Assembly: GCF_051251085.1 (NCBI RefSeq)
Contig: NZ_JBPCZH010000001.1
Location: 434,001-498,000, forward strand
DNA length: 64,000 bases
Direction: 5' to 3'
Source of the DNA: Cernens ardua
GTDB lineage: Bacteria; Pseudomonadota; Gammaproteobacteria; Pseudomonadales; Halomonadaceae
Shown: positions 38,276-46,128 of the stretch, piece after piece
Layout: each line of letters starts with the position of its first letter
Position numbering within the stretch: the first letter of the stretch is position 1
The notes under the pieces: model-generated
Database searches by the model: none
What the model was told of the DNA's origin: nothing
Seen by the model: the letters and a program-made list of their open reading frames with translations, nothing else
Position numbers and translations under genes: made by a program

Positions 38276-38615
38276 GGGAGCTCCTTAAGGACCAACACTG
38301 AAATAAAGCTATTACATGAGAGAGTAGCGGTTTTCTCGTTCAATCAATAGTGCATAGACAAAAAATTGCAAAAATTTCATCACTGTAAACCTTATAATAC
38401 AATTAGGTTGACATATGCATCATAAAATCCGGACACTATTCCTTACAGCATCTTCGAGTGACGTGGTAACAAGCCGTCCCTGAAGGGATGAACGCTACGG
38501 CTTTTCAACTGGGTATCAGAAGGCGCGGCACGTATCGCACCACCATTCAGACCACTTACGCTCTTGCAATCAGGCCAACAACCATTAGCTCTTGATATTC
38601 AGGTAAAGATAACCA
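38276..38615. promoter_or_regulatory. Control region of the biotin operon (divergent from yegS-like gene)
   Basis: 340 bases, AT-rich near the middle, with the BirA-like site and the -10 element described separately. The stretch from there to the bioB ATG is about 200 bases, giving a long untranslated leader in which I see no clear riboswitch. Confidence 0.6.
38383..38414 (+). promoter_or_regulatory. BirA operator overlapping the bioB promoter
   Basis: CTGTAAACC (38383-38391), 14 bases, then GGTTGACAT (38406-38414). The known BirA consensus is TTGTAAACC, 14-16 bases, GGTTTACAA: 8 of 9 and 7 of 9 bases agree. A perfect -10 TATAAT (38393-38398) lies in the spacer, so biotinyl-AMP-bound BirA would block RNA polymerase. 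The -35 is weak. Confidence 0.8.
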
Positions 38616-39668
38616 ATGACCGCTTTACGACATGACTGGCAACGCAGTGAAATCGAAACATTATTAACACTCCCTTTTACAGAGCTTCTATTTCGCGCAC
38701 AACAGACACATCGCCAACATTTCGACCCCACCGCCATTCAGGTGTCGACGCTGCTCTCCATCAAAACAGGTGCATGCCCGGAAGACTGCAAGTATTGCCC
38801 CCAATCCGGGCACTACAACACCTCATTGGAGAAAGAAAAACTCATGCAGGTCGAACGCGTATTACAGGAAGCGCAAGCAGCCAAAGAGATCGGGGCGACC
38901 CGTTTTTGTATGGGAGCCGCATGGAAACACCCGAGCGTGAAAGACATGCCCTATGTGCTGGAAATGGTTAAAGGGGTACGGGCGTTGGGTATGGAAACCT
39001 GTATGACGTTAGGACGACTCAGTCAATCACAGGCAGAAGCTTTGGCTGATGCGGGGCTCGATTATTACAACCACAATCTGGATACCTCGCCTGAATTCTA
39101 CGCCAACATCATCACAACGCGTACCTATAGTGAACGGCTCGAAACACTGAGTCACGTAAGAGACGCCGGGATGAAAATCTGTGCAGGCGGCATTGTCGGT
39201 ATGGGCGAATCGGTCAGGGATCGCGCCGGCCTATTACAACAGCTGGCCAACCTGCCTGTTCATCCCGAAAGCGTCCCCATCAACATGCTGGTCCGTGTTG
39301 AAGGGACACCACTGGCAAACGCCGAGGATCTGGACCCTTTCGAGTTCGTTCGAACCGTCGCTGTTGCCCGTATTCTAATGCCCCATTCACGTGTCCGCTT
39401 AGCTGCGGGGCGCGAACAGATGAGTGACGAACTACAAGCACTCACCTTTATGGCCGGTGCCAATTCTATCTTCTACGGAAAACGATTGCTTACCACGCCC
39501 AATCCTGAAGAGGATCACGACCATCAACTGTTCCAACGGCTGGGGCTGAAAACGGAGCGTCGCGAAGAGTTCGATGACAGCACGCTCACGCAGGCACTGG
39601 ATGCCAGCCTTCAGGCCAATCGAGCGTCAGAACTGGCCGTGGATGCCATGGCATCTTCCACCCACTGA
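38616..39668 (+). CDS. bioB: Biotin synthase
   Basis: Radical-SAM enzyme that inserts sulfur into dethiobiotin, the last step of biotin synthesis. The [4Fe-4S] SAM cluster is bound by C54, C58 and C61 in ACPEDCKYCPQSG. Further blocks MGAAWKHPS, YYNHNLDTSPEFY and the [2Fe-2S]-site region with RLAAGRE agree. 350 residues, normal. First gene of bioB-F-H-C-D(-A) and placed under a BirA-like operator. Confidence 0.98.
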   Translation: MTALRHDWQRSEIETLLTLPFTELLFRAQQTHRQHFDPTAIQVSTLLSIKTGACPEDCKYCPQSGHYNTSLEKEKLMQVERVLQEAQAAKEIGATRFCMGAAWKHPSVKDMPYVLEMVKGVRALGMETCMTLGRLSQSQAEALADAGLDYYNHNLDTSPEFYANIITTRTYSERLETLSHVRDAGMKICAGGIVGMGESVRDRAGLLQQLANLPVHPESVPINMLVRVEGTPLANAEDLDPFEFVRTVAVARILMPHSRVRLAAGREQMSDELQALTFMAGANSIFYGKRLLTTPNPEEDHDHQLFQRLGLKTERREEFDDSTLTQALDASLQANRASELAVDAMASSTH

Positions 39669-39705
39669 ACCAATGGTTCAGTCGTAATCGGTCACCCACA
39701 ACTCT

Positions 39706-39731
39706 CTTTAATGGCCAGCTTTAATGGCCAG
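39706..39731. repeat. Perfect 13-base tandem duplication before bioF
   Basis: CTTTAATGGCCAG occurs twice without a gap at 39706-39718 and 39719-39731, between the bioB stop and the bioF start 20 bases later. Confidence 0.95.
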
Positions 39732-39751
39732 GATACTTACATCACATTGTC

Positions 39752-40936
39752 ATGACACATTTGCTTGATCAGTGGCTATCGGCACAGCTGGACACACGAA
39801 AAGCCCAGCACCGGTATCGAACACGGTGGCTGAATTCATTTCCATCACCCGCTGAACCCGCTTGGCATGAAGGATCAGCGGTGGATTTTTCCGGCAATGA
39901 TTATCTGGGGCTGAGCAAGGCACCTCAAGTGTGTGAAGCACTGTCAGAAGGTGCCAAACGCTATGGCGCCAGTGCCACGGCATCACCACTGGTCGGCGGA
40001 TATTTTGACGTCCATCAACGCCTGGAAGCCCTGCTTGCCGAATGGACTCAGCGCCCGGCAGCACTCCTCTTTCCCACTGGTTTTCAGGCCAATCTAGGGG
40101 TGCTGGATGCACTGACACACCGCGCCAGCCACTGTTTTCATGACCGCCTCAACCATGCCTCGTTATTGGATGGCACACGCCTGAGTGGTGCCAAAAGCGA
40201 GCGTTATCATCATTTGGACATGATTCATCTGGACAAGCGGATGACGGCTGTATCTGCACGTCAGAGTGTGCTGCAGAAAGTGGTAATCAGCGATGCTGTA
40301 TTCAGTATGGAAGGTGATATAGCTCCCCTTCCAGAACTGGCCGCCGTTGCCCGGCAGCATGCCGCCTGGTTAGTCATCGATGATGCCCATGGCGTAGGGG
40401 TATTGGGAAAGGATGGCGGCGGTGCCTGCGTAGAGGCTTCCCTTTCGCATGAAGACGTCCCCATTATGATTGGCACGCTGAGTAAAGCATTGGGCGGGCA
40501 AGGGGCATTCGTGGCAGGCAGCCAGGCATTGATTGATACATTGGTTCAACTTGCGCGCCCTTATGTTTTTTCAACAGGGCTAGCGCCTGCACAAGCCTGC
40601 GCAGCGGAAGCCGCCGTTCACCTTTGCCGCGATGAACCTGAGCGTCGCCACCAGCTGCATGATGTCATCCATTATTTTCGTGCCGCGGCAGAAGCTGAGA
40701 GCCTTCCTCTATTACCGAGTCGTACCCCCATTCAAGCCATAGTGACAGGGGATGAAACACGCACGCTCGCCATTGCAGAATCTCTGAAAGCACAGCAATT
40801 GTATGTAGGTGCGATACGTCCGCCAACGGTGCCTATCGGGAAATCTCGCCTGCGCATTACCCTCAATGCCACGCATACCCGGCAACAGATAGACAGGCTT
40901 GTCGATAGCCTGGCGAAAGAAATTCAAGAGCATTAA
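39752..40936 (+). CDS. bioF: 8-amino-7-oxononanoate synthase
   Basis: PLP enzyme that condenses pimeloyl-ACP and alanine. DFSGNDYLGLS near residue 45, DDAHGVGVLG in the middle, and the PLP lysine K245 in GTLSKALGGQG identify it. 394 residues. It lies 83 bases after bioB. No clear Shine-Dalgarno was seen before its ATG. Confidence 0.97.
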   Translation: MTHLLDQWLSAQLDTRKAQHRYRTRWLNSFPSPAEPAWHEGSAVDFSGNDYLGLSKAPQVCEALSEGAKRYGASATASPLVGGYFDVHQRLEALLAEWTQRPAALLFPTGFQANLGVLDALTHRASHCFHDRLNHASLLDGTRLSGAKSERYHHLDMIHLDKRMTAVSARQSVLQKVVISDAVFSMEGDIAPLPELAAVARQHAAWLVIDDAHGVGVLGKDGGGACVEASLSHEDVPIMIGTLSKALGGQGAFVAGSQALIDTLVQLARPYVFSTGLAPAQACAAEAAVHLCRDEPERRHQLHDVIHYFRAAAEAESLPLLPSRTPIQAIVTGDETRTLAIAESLKAQQLYVGAIRPPTVPIGKSRLRITLNATHTRQQIDRLVDSLAKEIQEH

Positions 40937-41003
40937 CTACCCGCGTGGCTCTGCTCTTACACACTCGGTTGTCAGCGCCAAATGACTGCCATGGATATAA
41001 ACA

Positions 41004-42323
41004 GTGATACCCATATCGAATGAAACACTCAATCCTGCTCATATTCAGAATGAAGAAGCCCGACATATTCATGAAACGCACAATGACAATCAGGATACGC
41101 AAAGTGGTCAACTGCTCACCACGCCCGGGGGTATGGCCGTGAATGATCGTGCGAATGAATCCGTAGCGAGTGTTGACATAAAGGTGCTTTCAGGATGGGC
41201 GATGCCCACCCGTATCTTGGCGCCCTTCGCGCAGACGCTTCGTCAATGCGGTGAACAATTCAATAAGGGCGAATTTAGAGTAGAAGAATGGGATATACAA
41301 ACGTTGATAGCATCGGCCATCTCACTGACCCATGAGCCTCGAAAAGAGAACTCGTCTGAAATAACCAATAGCCTGACATGTAATACATGCACCGGGGTTG
41401 AACAAATCCTGGAGTACGCAGCTGCAGTACTTGGATTAACCGAAAGCAACCAAGGCGACAAAATCACTGGATCAGACGGGCCAAAAGAGCGTTGGCTGGT
41501 TGGTTGGTCACTGGGCGGTATGTTGGCCGTCGCTTTGGCCCACCGTTATCCAGCGATGGTAACGGGTGTGGTCACATTGGGCGCCAATGCCTGCTTTTCT
41601 ACTCAGATAGATTGGCCCAATGCCATGCCCCGAGCCACCTTCGAGCAGTTTTACCAACGTTTTCAGCGTTCACCGCAACGTACGCTGAAACGCTTTGCAT
41701 TTCTCTGTACATCATTGAACACCGAACCACGCGTTAACCATGACCATGCCGCTAAAAATAACAACAACCATAACAATGACAGTAACGATATCGGCATGGG
41801 ATCAACTCAATCCGATGGCGAGTCTAAACCGCAGGATAGGGTCGTGGATCAGGACACATCAACGTCAGCAAAGCAGCCTGAGTCCTTATCCTCACTAGAA
41901 GTCTCAATAAAACCAGGGCAGACGCCGCAGGAATCAGCACGATTATTGGAGGAAAGTATGCTGGCGTCGCTTGATACATCATCGACTCACTCCGCGCTGT
42001 TGAAAGGGCTTGATCTTCTCGGTCAGTTGGACAATCGCGACGCGCTTGTGGGTATGAAATGCCCCCAGTTCCATCTGTTTGCAGGGGGAGATATGTTGGT
42101 TCCCGTATCAGCGGCAGAGGATATCAAGGCCCTGATACGTCTCAACCATTACGCAGAATGTGCTGTGGTGCAGGGAGCACACAGTTTTCCGATGAATACT
42201 GCCGAAGAGTCAGCTTCAGTGGTTCTCCATTTCATCCGGCATCGCTCCATTCAGCAGTTTTGCACTCAACATCACTCCAATCAACACCACAACATTCACC
42301 TTAAAAGCCTCTGTGCACAGTGA
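41004..42323 (+). CDS. bioH: BioH-like pimeloyl-ACP methyl ester esterase with low-complexity insertions
   Basis: Alpha/beta hydrolase in the bioH slot of bioB-F-H-C-D, expected to remove the methyl group from pimeloyl-ACP methyl ester. Catalytic residues (numbered from the GTG at 41004) are S169 in VGWSLGG, D363 in AGGDMLV and H393 in GAHSFPM. BioH proteins are about 240-260 residues; this frame gives 439. The excess lies in an N-terminal 55, an insert around residues 115-160, an Asn/His/Ser/Asp-rich insert at about 245-315, and a His/Asn/Gln tail. The start may instead be ATG 41133. No frameshift is seen and the triad is intact. Confidence 0.82.
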   Translation: MIPISNETLNPAHIQNEEARHIHETHNDNQDTQSGQLLTTPGGMAVNDRANESVASVDIKVLSGWAMPTRILAPFAQTLRQCGEQFNKGEFRVEEWDIQTLIASAISLTHEPRKENSSEITNSLTCNTCTGVEQILEYAAAVLGLTESNQGDKITGSDGPKERWLVGWSLGGMLAVALAHRYPAMVTGVVTLGANACFSTQIDWPNAMPRATFEQFYQRFQRSPQRTLKRFAFLCTSLNTEPRVNHDHAAKNNNNHNNDSNDIGMGSTQSDGESKPQDRVVDQDTSTSAKQPESLSSLEVSIKPGQTPQESARLLEESMLASLDTSSTHSALLKGLDLLGQLDNRDALVGMKCPQFHLFAGGDMLVPVSAAEDIKALIRLNHYAECAVVQGAHSFPMNTAEESASVVLHFIRHRSIQQFCTQHHSNQHHNIHLKSLCAQ

Positions 42324-42335
42324 ATGGGAGTCGTC

Positions 42336-43277
42336 ATGGTCATCACTCGCAGCGATTACGGCATGCCCAAAAGGGCTGGTTTTTGCATCTCGCGCGCACC
42401 TGAACTGGAGAGGCAATTACGCCCATGCCTTGATGGGAAACAGTCAATGCCAATGAATTCCGCCCCGCTTAAGCATGAGATTGCCCGTAACTTTGGGCAT
42501 GCATCAGTCACCTATGATGCAGCCTCGTTTCTACAACAGTGGATTGCTGTGGATCTCCTCCAGAAAGTGGCCGAGCTCAGCGCTTCCCACACATTTAATC
42601 GGGCTTTGGATGTCGGATGCGGCACGGGCTACGTTTTTCGTCAGGCCAAGTGTCAGCATATTGATATTGAAGAAGAGTATGGATTGGACCTTTCCGCTGG
42701 CATGTTGCAAGCCGCCAGTCACCTTCGCCCACAGGCTCGCTGGATTCAGGGCGACATAGAGGCATTACCGTTCGGCCATGATCATTTCCCGCTGATAACG
42801 TCGAATCTGGCAGTGCAATGGCTTGATTCACTGGATATTTTCCTGTCAGAAGCCTATCGCGTTATGACCCCAGGGGGGATATTGGCTTTCTCAACCCTCG
42901 GACCAGACACCTTGAAAGAACTCACTCGGGTACGTGAGAGGGCAGGATTGAAAAATACCGTCAACCCCACGTTACTTCCGCAACAATTGGCGAACAGTAT
43001 AAAGCGAGCACCCTTCACTACGTTGTTATCAGTACGCCAACCTTACCTGTATTTTTACGATGATGCCGTCACCCTTTCGCGTGCGCTTAAACAGTTGGGC
43101 GCCCACCATTGCCGCCAAGCGCAACAATCCGGCTTGAGTGGTCGAAAAAAATGGCAGCAACTGCGTGCGCAATCAAAGGCGCTGTATCCCGAAGGGATTC
43201 CTGCGCGCTACGACACTTATCTTGTCGTCCTTCAAAAACCTGATAACACACTCATTTCCTACAAGGATGGCAAATAA
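42336..43277 (+). CDS. bioC: Malonyl-ACP O-methyltransferase
   Basis: SAM-dependent methylation of malonyl-ACP, which starts pimelate synthesis disguised as a fatty acid. SAM motif I is LDVGCGTGYVF; DLSAGMLQ and SNLAVQWLDSL also match BioC. The start is uncertain: the ATG at 42336 has GGGAG five bases before it, while an internal ATG at 42447 gives the more usual N-terminus near HEIARNFGHASVTYD. It follows bioH directly and its stop overlaps the bioD start by one base. Confidence 0.92.
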   Translation: MVITRSDYGMPKRAGFCISRAPELERQLRPCLDGKQSMPMNSAPLKHEIARNFGHASVTYDAASFLQQWIAVDLLQKVAELSASHTFNRALDVGCGTGYVFRQAKCQHIDIEEEYGLDLSAGMLQAASHLRPQARWIQGDIEALPFGHDHFPLITSNLAVQWLDSLDIFLSEAYRVMTPGGILAFSTLGPDTLKELTRVRERAGLKNTVNPTLLPQQLANSIKRAPFTTLLSVRQPYLYFYDDAVTLSRALKQLGAHHCRQAQQSGLSGRKKWQQLRAQSKALYPEGIPARYDTYLVVLQKPDNTLISYKDGK

Positions 43278-44071
43278 TGAAACCGGCCGCATTTTTCGTC
43301 ACTGGTACTGATACCGAAGTCGGTAAAACGACGATAACAACGGCATTGCTATACCTTGCCCGCGACAAAGGGCTCACAACCGCTGCAGGGAAACCGGTTG
43401 CTTCGGGTGCAGAAGCAGTCAACACGGGTGACGTGACACAGCCCCCGCATTCGACATATGAACACGCCCCAGCTACTCAGGCTTGCGATTCTTCTCGTCA
43501 GAGCGATATTGCCTGGCGTAACAGTGATGCGTTGGCTCTGCAAAGGGAGTGCCAACCACCGCTGGAATATTCAACCGTCAATCCCTTTGTTTTCGAACCG
43601 GCCATTGCGCCCCATATTGCGGCCGCGGAAGCCGGCGTGGAGCTTACTCTGCAGGTATTAAGCACGCCCATGCAGGCATTGTTAGCCTATAACGCCGACT
43701 TTACATTGATCGAAGGCGCGGGTGGATGGCGTGTTCCGATCAACCATCATGAAACACTGGCCGACCTCGCCAAAGCATTGGCATTGCCGGTGATTGTGGT
43801 TGTTGGCATAAAACTGGGCGCCATCAATCACGCTTGTCTGACACTCGATGCCATACGTCATGATGGCCTGGAAGTGGCCGGTTGGGTCGCTAATCTTTCT
43901 GATAAAGAGATGGCAGAACACCCACATGCAAGCCGTCTGGATGAAAATCTGGCTACCCTGTCGGCCATGTTACCAGCGCCGTGTCTTGGCATCGTTCCCC
44001 ATCTGGAAGATGCCACACCAGAAGCCGTTTCATCCTATCTGGATATCGACCTGCTGCTGACCAGTCATTAA
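43277..44071 (+). CDS. bioD: Dethiobiotin synthetase
   Basis: ATP-dependent carboxylation of 7,8-diaminopelargonate to dethiobiotin. P-loop VTGTDTEVGKTTIT is at about residues 8-21. EGAGGWRVPIN and the substrate lysine region GKPVASG are present. 264 residues, about 35 more than E. coli BioD because of a polar segment near residues 50-80. Its ATG overlaps the bioC stop (TAATG). Confidence 0.96.
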   Translation: MKPAAFFVTGTDTEVGKTTITTALLYLARDKGLTTAAGKPVASGAEAVNTGDVTQPPHSTYEHAPATQACDSSRQSDIAWRNSDALALQRECQPPLEYSTVNPFVFEPAIAPHIAAAEAGVELTLQVLSTPMQALLAYNADFTLIEGAGGWRVPINHHETLADLAKALALPVIVVVGIKLGAINHACLTLDAIRHDGLEVAGWVANLSDKEMAEHPHASRLDENLATLSAMLPAPCLGIVPHLEDATPEAVSSYLDIDLLLTSH

Positions 44072-44277
44072 AAACCGAGACATCAAACACCAGCAGTTGG
44101 GGGTATACACGGGCCCATTGGCCTTTTCGCTGTCATAAAGCCAAGTAGTCACACGTACAGCAAAACGTACATACGGTCAGGCATAAAAAGTCACCACAAT
44201 CAACATGTGCTCACCCCACTTTTCAGCGACGACATCCTCATGGATGCGTGCTTATTCACAGGAAACACGAGACCATT

Positions 44278-45759
44278 ATGGCCACCGATTCATCACATCA
44301 GTCTTCTTCTGCATCCGTTTCTTCAGCCTCAACTTCTCCGTCACATTCCTCGTCCACGACCTCATCAACACCTCATGCAGCACAAACGCATCAGGCCAAT
44401 GGACAGGGGGAAACATCACTAAACACACAGTGGAAAGAACGGGATCTGGCCTCCGTATGGCACCCTTGTACACAGATGAAGGATCACGAAACACTCCCCA
44501 TGATCCCAATCAAACGGGGGAAAGGCGCGTGGGTAGAAGATTTTGAAGGTAAGCGTTATCTGGATGTGGTCAGTTCATGGTGGGTCAATGCACTGGGGCA
44601 TGCGAATCCCGAGATAAACGCGCGTATCAAAGAGCAGATGGATGAGCTGGAACACATTATTCTGGCGGGCTTCACGCATCAGCCGGTGATTGAGCTCTCC
44701 GAACGCCTGACACGCCTCACCCCGGAAGGGCTGGGCCACTGCTTTTACGCTGATAGTGGATCAGCCGCGATCGAAATTGCGCTCAAAATGAGCTTCCATT
44801 ACTGGAAAAACAGCGGTCATCCTGAAAAACGACGCTTCCTGTCCATCACCAATGGCTATCACGGGGAAACCCTTGGTGCACTTTCCGTCAGTGACGTAGG
44901 CCTCTACACCGCTACCTACAATGCCCTGATGCTGGACGTCATCAAAGTACCCTCACCGGATTGCTTTGGGCTACCAAGGGATGAATGGGATGCCCACGCC
45001 AGTGCCATGTTCAAACAGATGGAAGCCACTCTGGAACGTCATGCCCACGAGCTGGCAGCGGTGATTCTCGAACCGTTGATCCAGTGCGCGGGGGGAATGC
45101 GCATGTACCCGCCCTCCTATCTCAAACGGCTGCGTGAAGCCTGTGACCGCTACAATGTACAGCTGATCTTTGACGAAATAGCCGTAGGCTTTGGCAGAAC
45201 AGGCACCCTCTTCGCTGCTGAACAGGCCGATGTCAGCCCGGACTACCTCTGCCTCTCCAAAGCGCTGACAGGGGGATATCTACCGCTTTCAGTGGTACTG
45301 ACCACCGATGATATCTACGCCGCCTTCTATGATGATTACGAATCTCTTAGAGGTTTTTTGCACTCACACAGCTACACCGGTAACCCTCTTGCCTGTACTG
45401 CAGCGCTGGCGACACTGGATATCATCGAGCGCGACAATATCATCGAGACCAATAAAGCCAAAAGCGCAGCCATGGCAAAGGCAGCCGCTCCGCTACGGGA
45501 TCACCCCCACGTCGGCGATGTCCGGCAGACCGGTATGGTCGTTGCAATTGAGCTGGTCAAGGACAAGGAAACGCTCACCCCCTACCCTTGGCAGGAACGC
45601 CGTAATACACAGGTGTACCAACATGCCTATTCACGTGGTGTCTTATTGCGCCCATTGGGCAATGTCATCTACTGGATGCCCCCTTATGTGATCAATGAAG
45701 ACGAAATCGCATGGTTGGGGGAAGTCACCGCAGAGTGTGTCGAAGTAGCAACGCGATAA
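44278..45759 (+). CDS. bioA: Adenosylmethionine-8-amino-7-oxononanoate aminotransferase
   Basis: PLP enzyme that uses SAM as amino donor to make 7,8-diaminopelargonate. The conserved part starts at WHPCTQMKDHE (about residue 60); the PLP lysine is K328 in LSKALTGGYLPLS, and IYWMPPYVI lies near the C-terminus. 493 residues against about 430 in E. coli. The surplus is an N-terminal Ser/Thr/His-rich extension of about 55 residues with no known role. It lies 206 bases after bioD on the same strand and completes the pathway from pimeloyl-ACP. Confidence 0.96.
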   Translation: MATDSSHQSSSASVSSASTSPSHSSSTTSSTPHAAQTHQANGQGETSLNTQWKERDLASVWHPCTQMKDHETLPMIPIKRGKGAWVEDFEGKRYLDVVSSWWVNALGHANPEINARIKEQMDELEHIILAGFTHQPVIELSERLTRLTPEGLGHCFYADSGSAAIEIALKMSFHYWKNSGHPEKRRFLSITNGYHGETLGALSVSDVGLYTATYNALMLDVIKVPSPDCFGLPRDEWDAHASAMFKQMEATLERHAHELAAVILEPLIQCAGGMRMYPPSYLKRLREACDRYNVQLIFDEIAVGFGRTGTLFAAEQADVSPDYLCLSKALTGGYLPLSVVLTTDDIYAAFYDDYESLRGFLHSHSYTGNPLACTAALATLDIIERDNIIETNKAKSAAMAKAAAPLRDHPHVGDVRQTGMVVAIELVKDKETLTPYPWQERRNTQVYQHAYSRGVLLRPLGNVIYWMPPYVINEDEIAWLGEVTAECVEVATR

Positions 45760-46128
45760 ACCTGTGACTCCAGTCAGCTCCCGAGGGGGTACTTTCAGCG
45801 TTCAGCACTTTTCCTGAAAGTACCTCCCAATCCAATCACTGAATATTCTCGAAAACACTAAATAATATTTAATGTTTTAATAAAAAGCCTTTAATATTTA
45901 CTGAAGATGTATAGCGCTATCATAAATAAATAATGACTCGAACGAATGACCCGTGACGGAACCCTACTAATAAAGAGAAGACATGTTGTCTCTCTATAAA
46001 GACCCAGCACCATCATCCATTCTTTTATACTTATCGAGTCTAAGCAGATTTCTTTTAATACTTTTTATTTCTACGTTAGTCTCGCTAGCATGCTGTGCGC
46101 ATTATGCTGACAATAATGGGGAAAGTGC
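45760..46128. promoter_or_regulatory. Gap between bioA and cysJ
   Basis: 369 bases, AT-rich after 45840, so the cysJI promoter should be here. A hairpin stands after bioA. A 69-codon frame from 45983 overlaps the cysJ start and is treated as a finding rather than a gene. Confidence 0.5.
45785..45827. terminator. Hairpin after bioA, without T-tract
   Basis: 14-pair stem (45785-45798 with 45814-45827, one G-T pair) around GGTACTTTCAG. No T run follows in either direction, so it may be a transcript-stabilising or Rho-assisted end rather than a classical terminator. Confidence 0.5.

Noticed and set aside
41700..41950. Frameshift or gene fusion in the bioH-like gene
   Set aside because: The insert is in frame with the hydrolase on both sides, and the nucleophile, acid and histidine all lie in the same frame, so this is insertion of low-complexity sequence rather than a sequencing or frameshift artefact.
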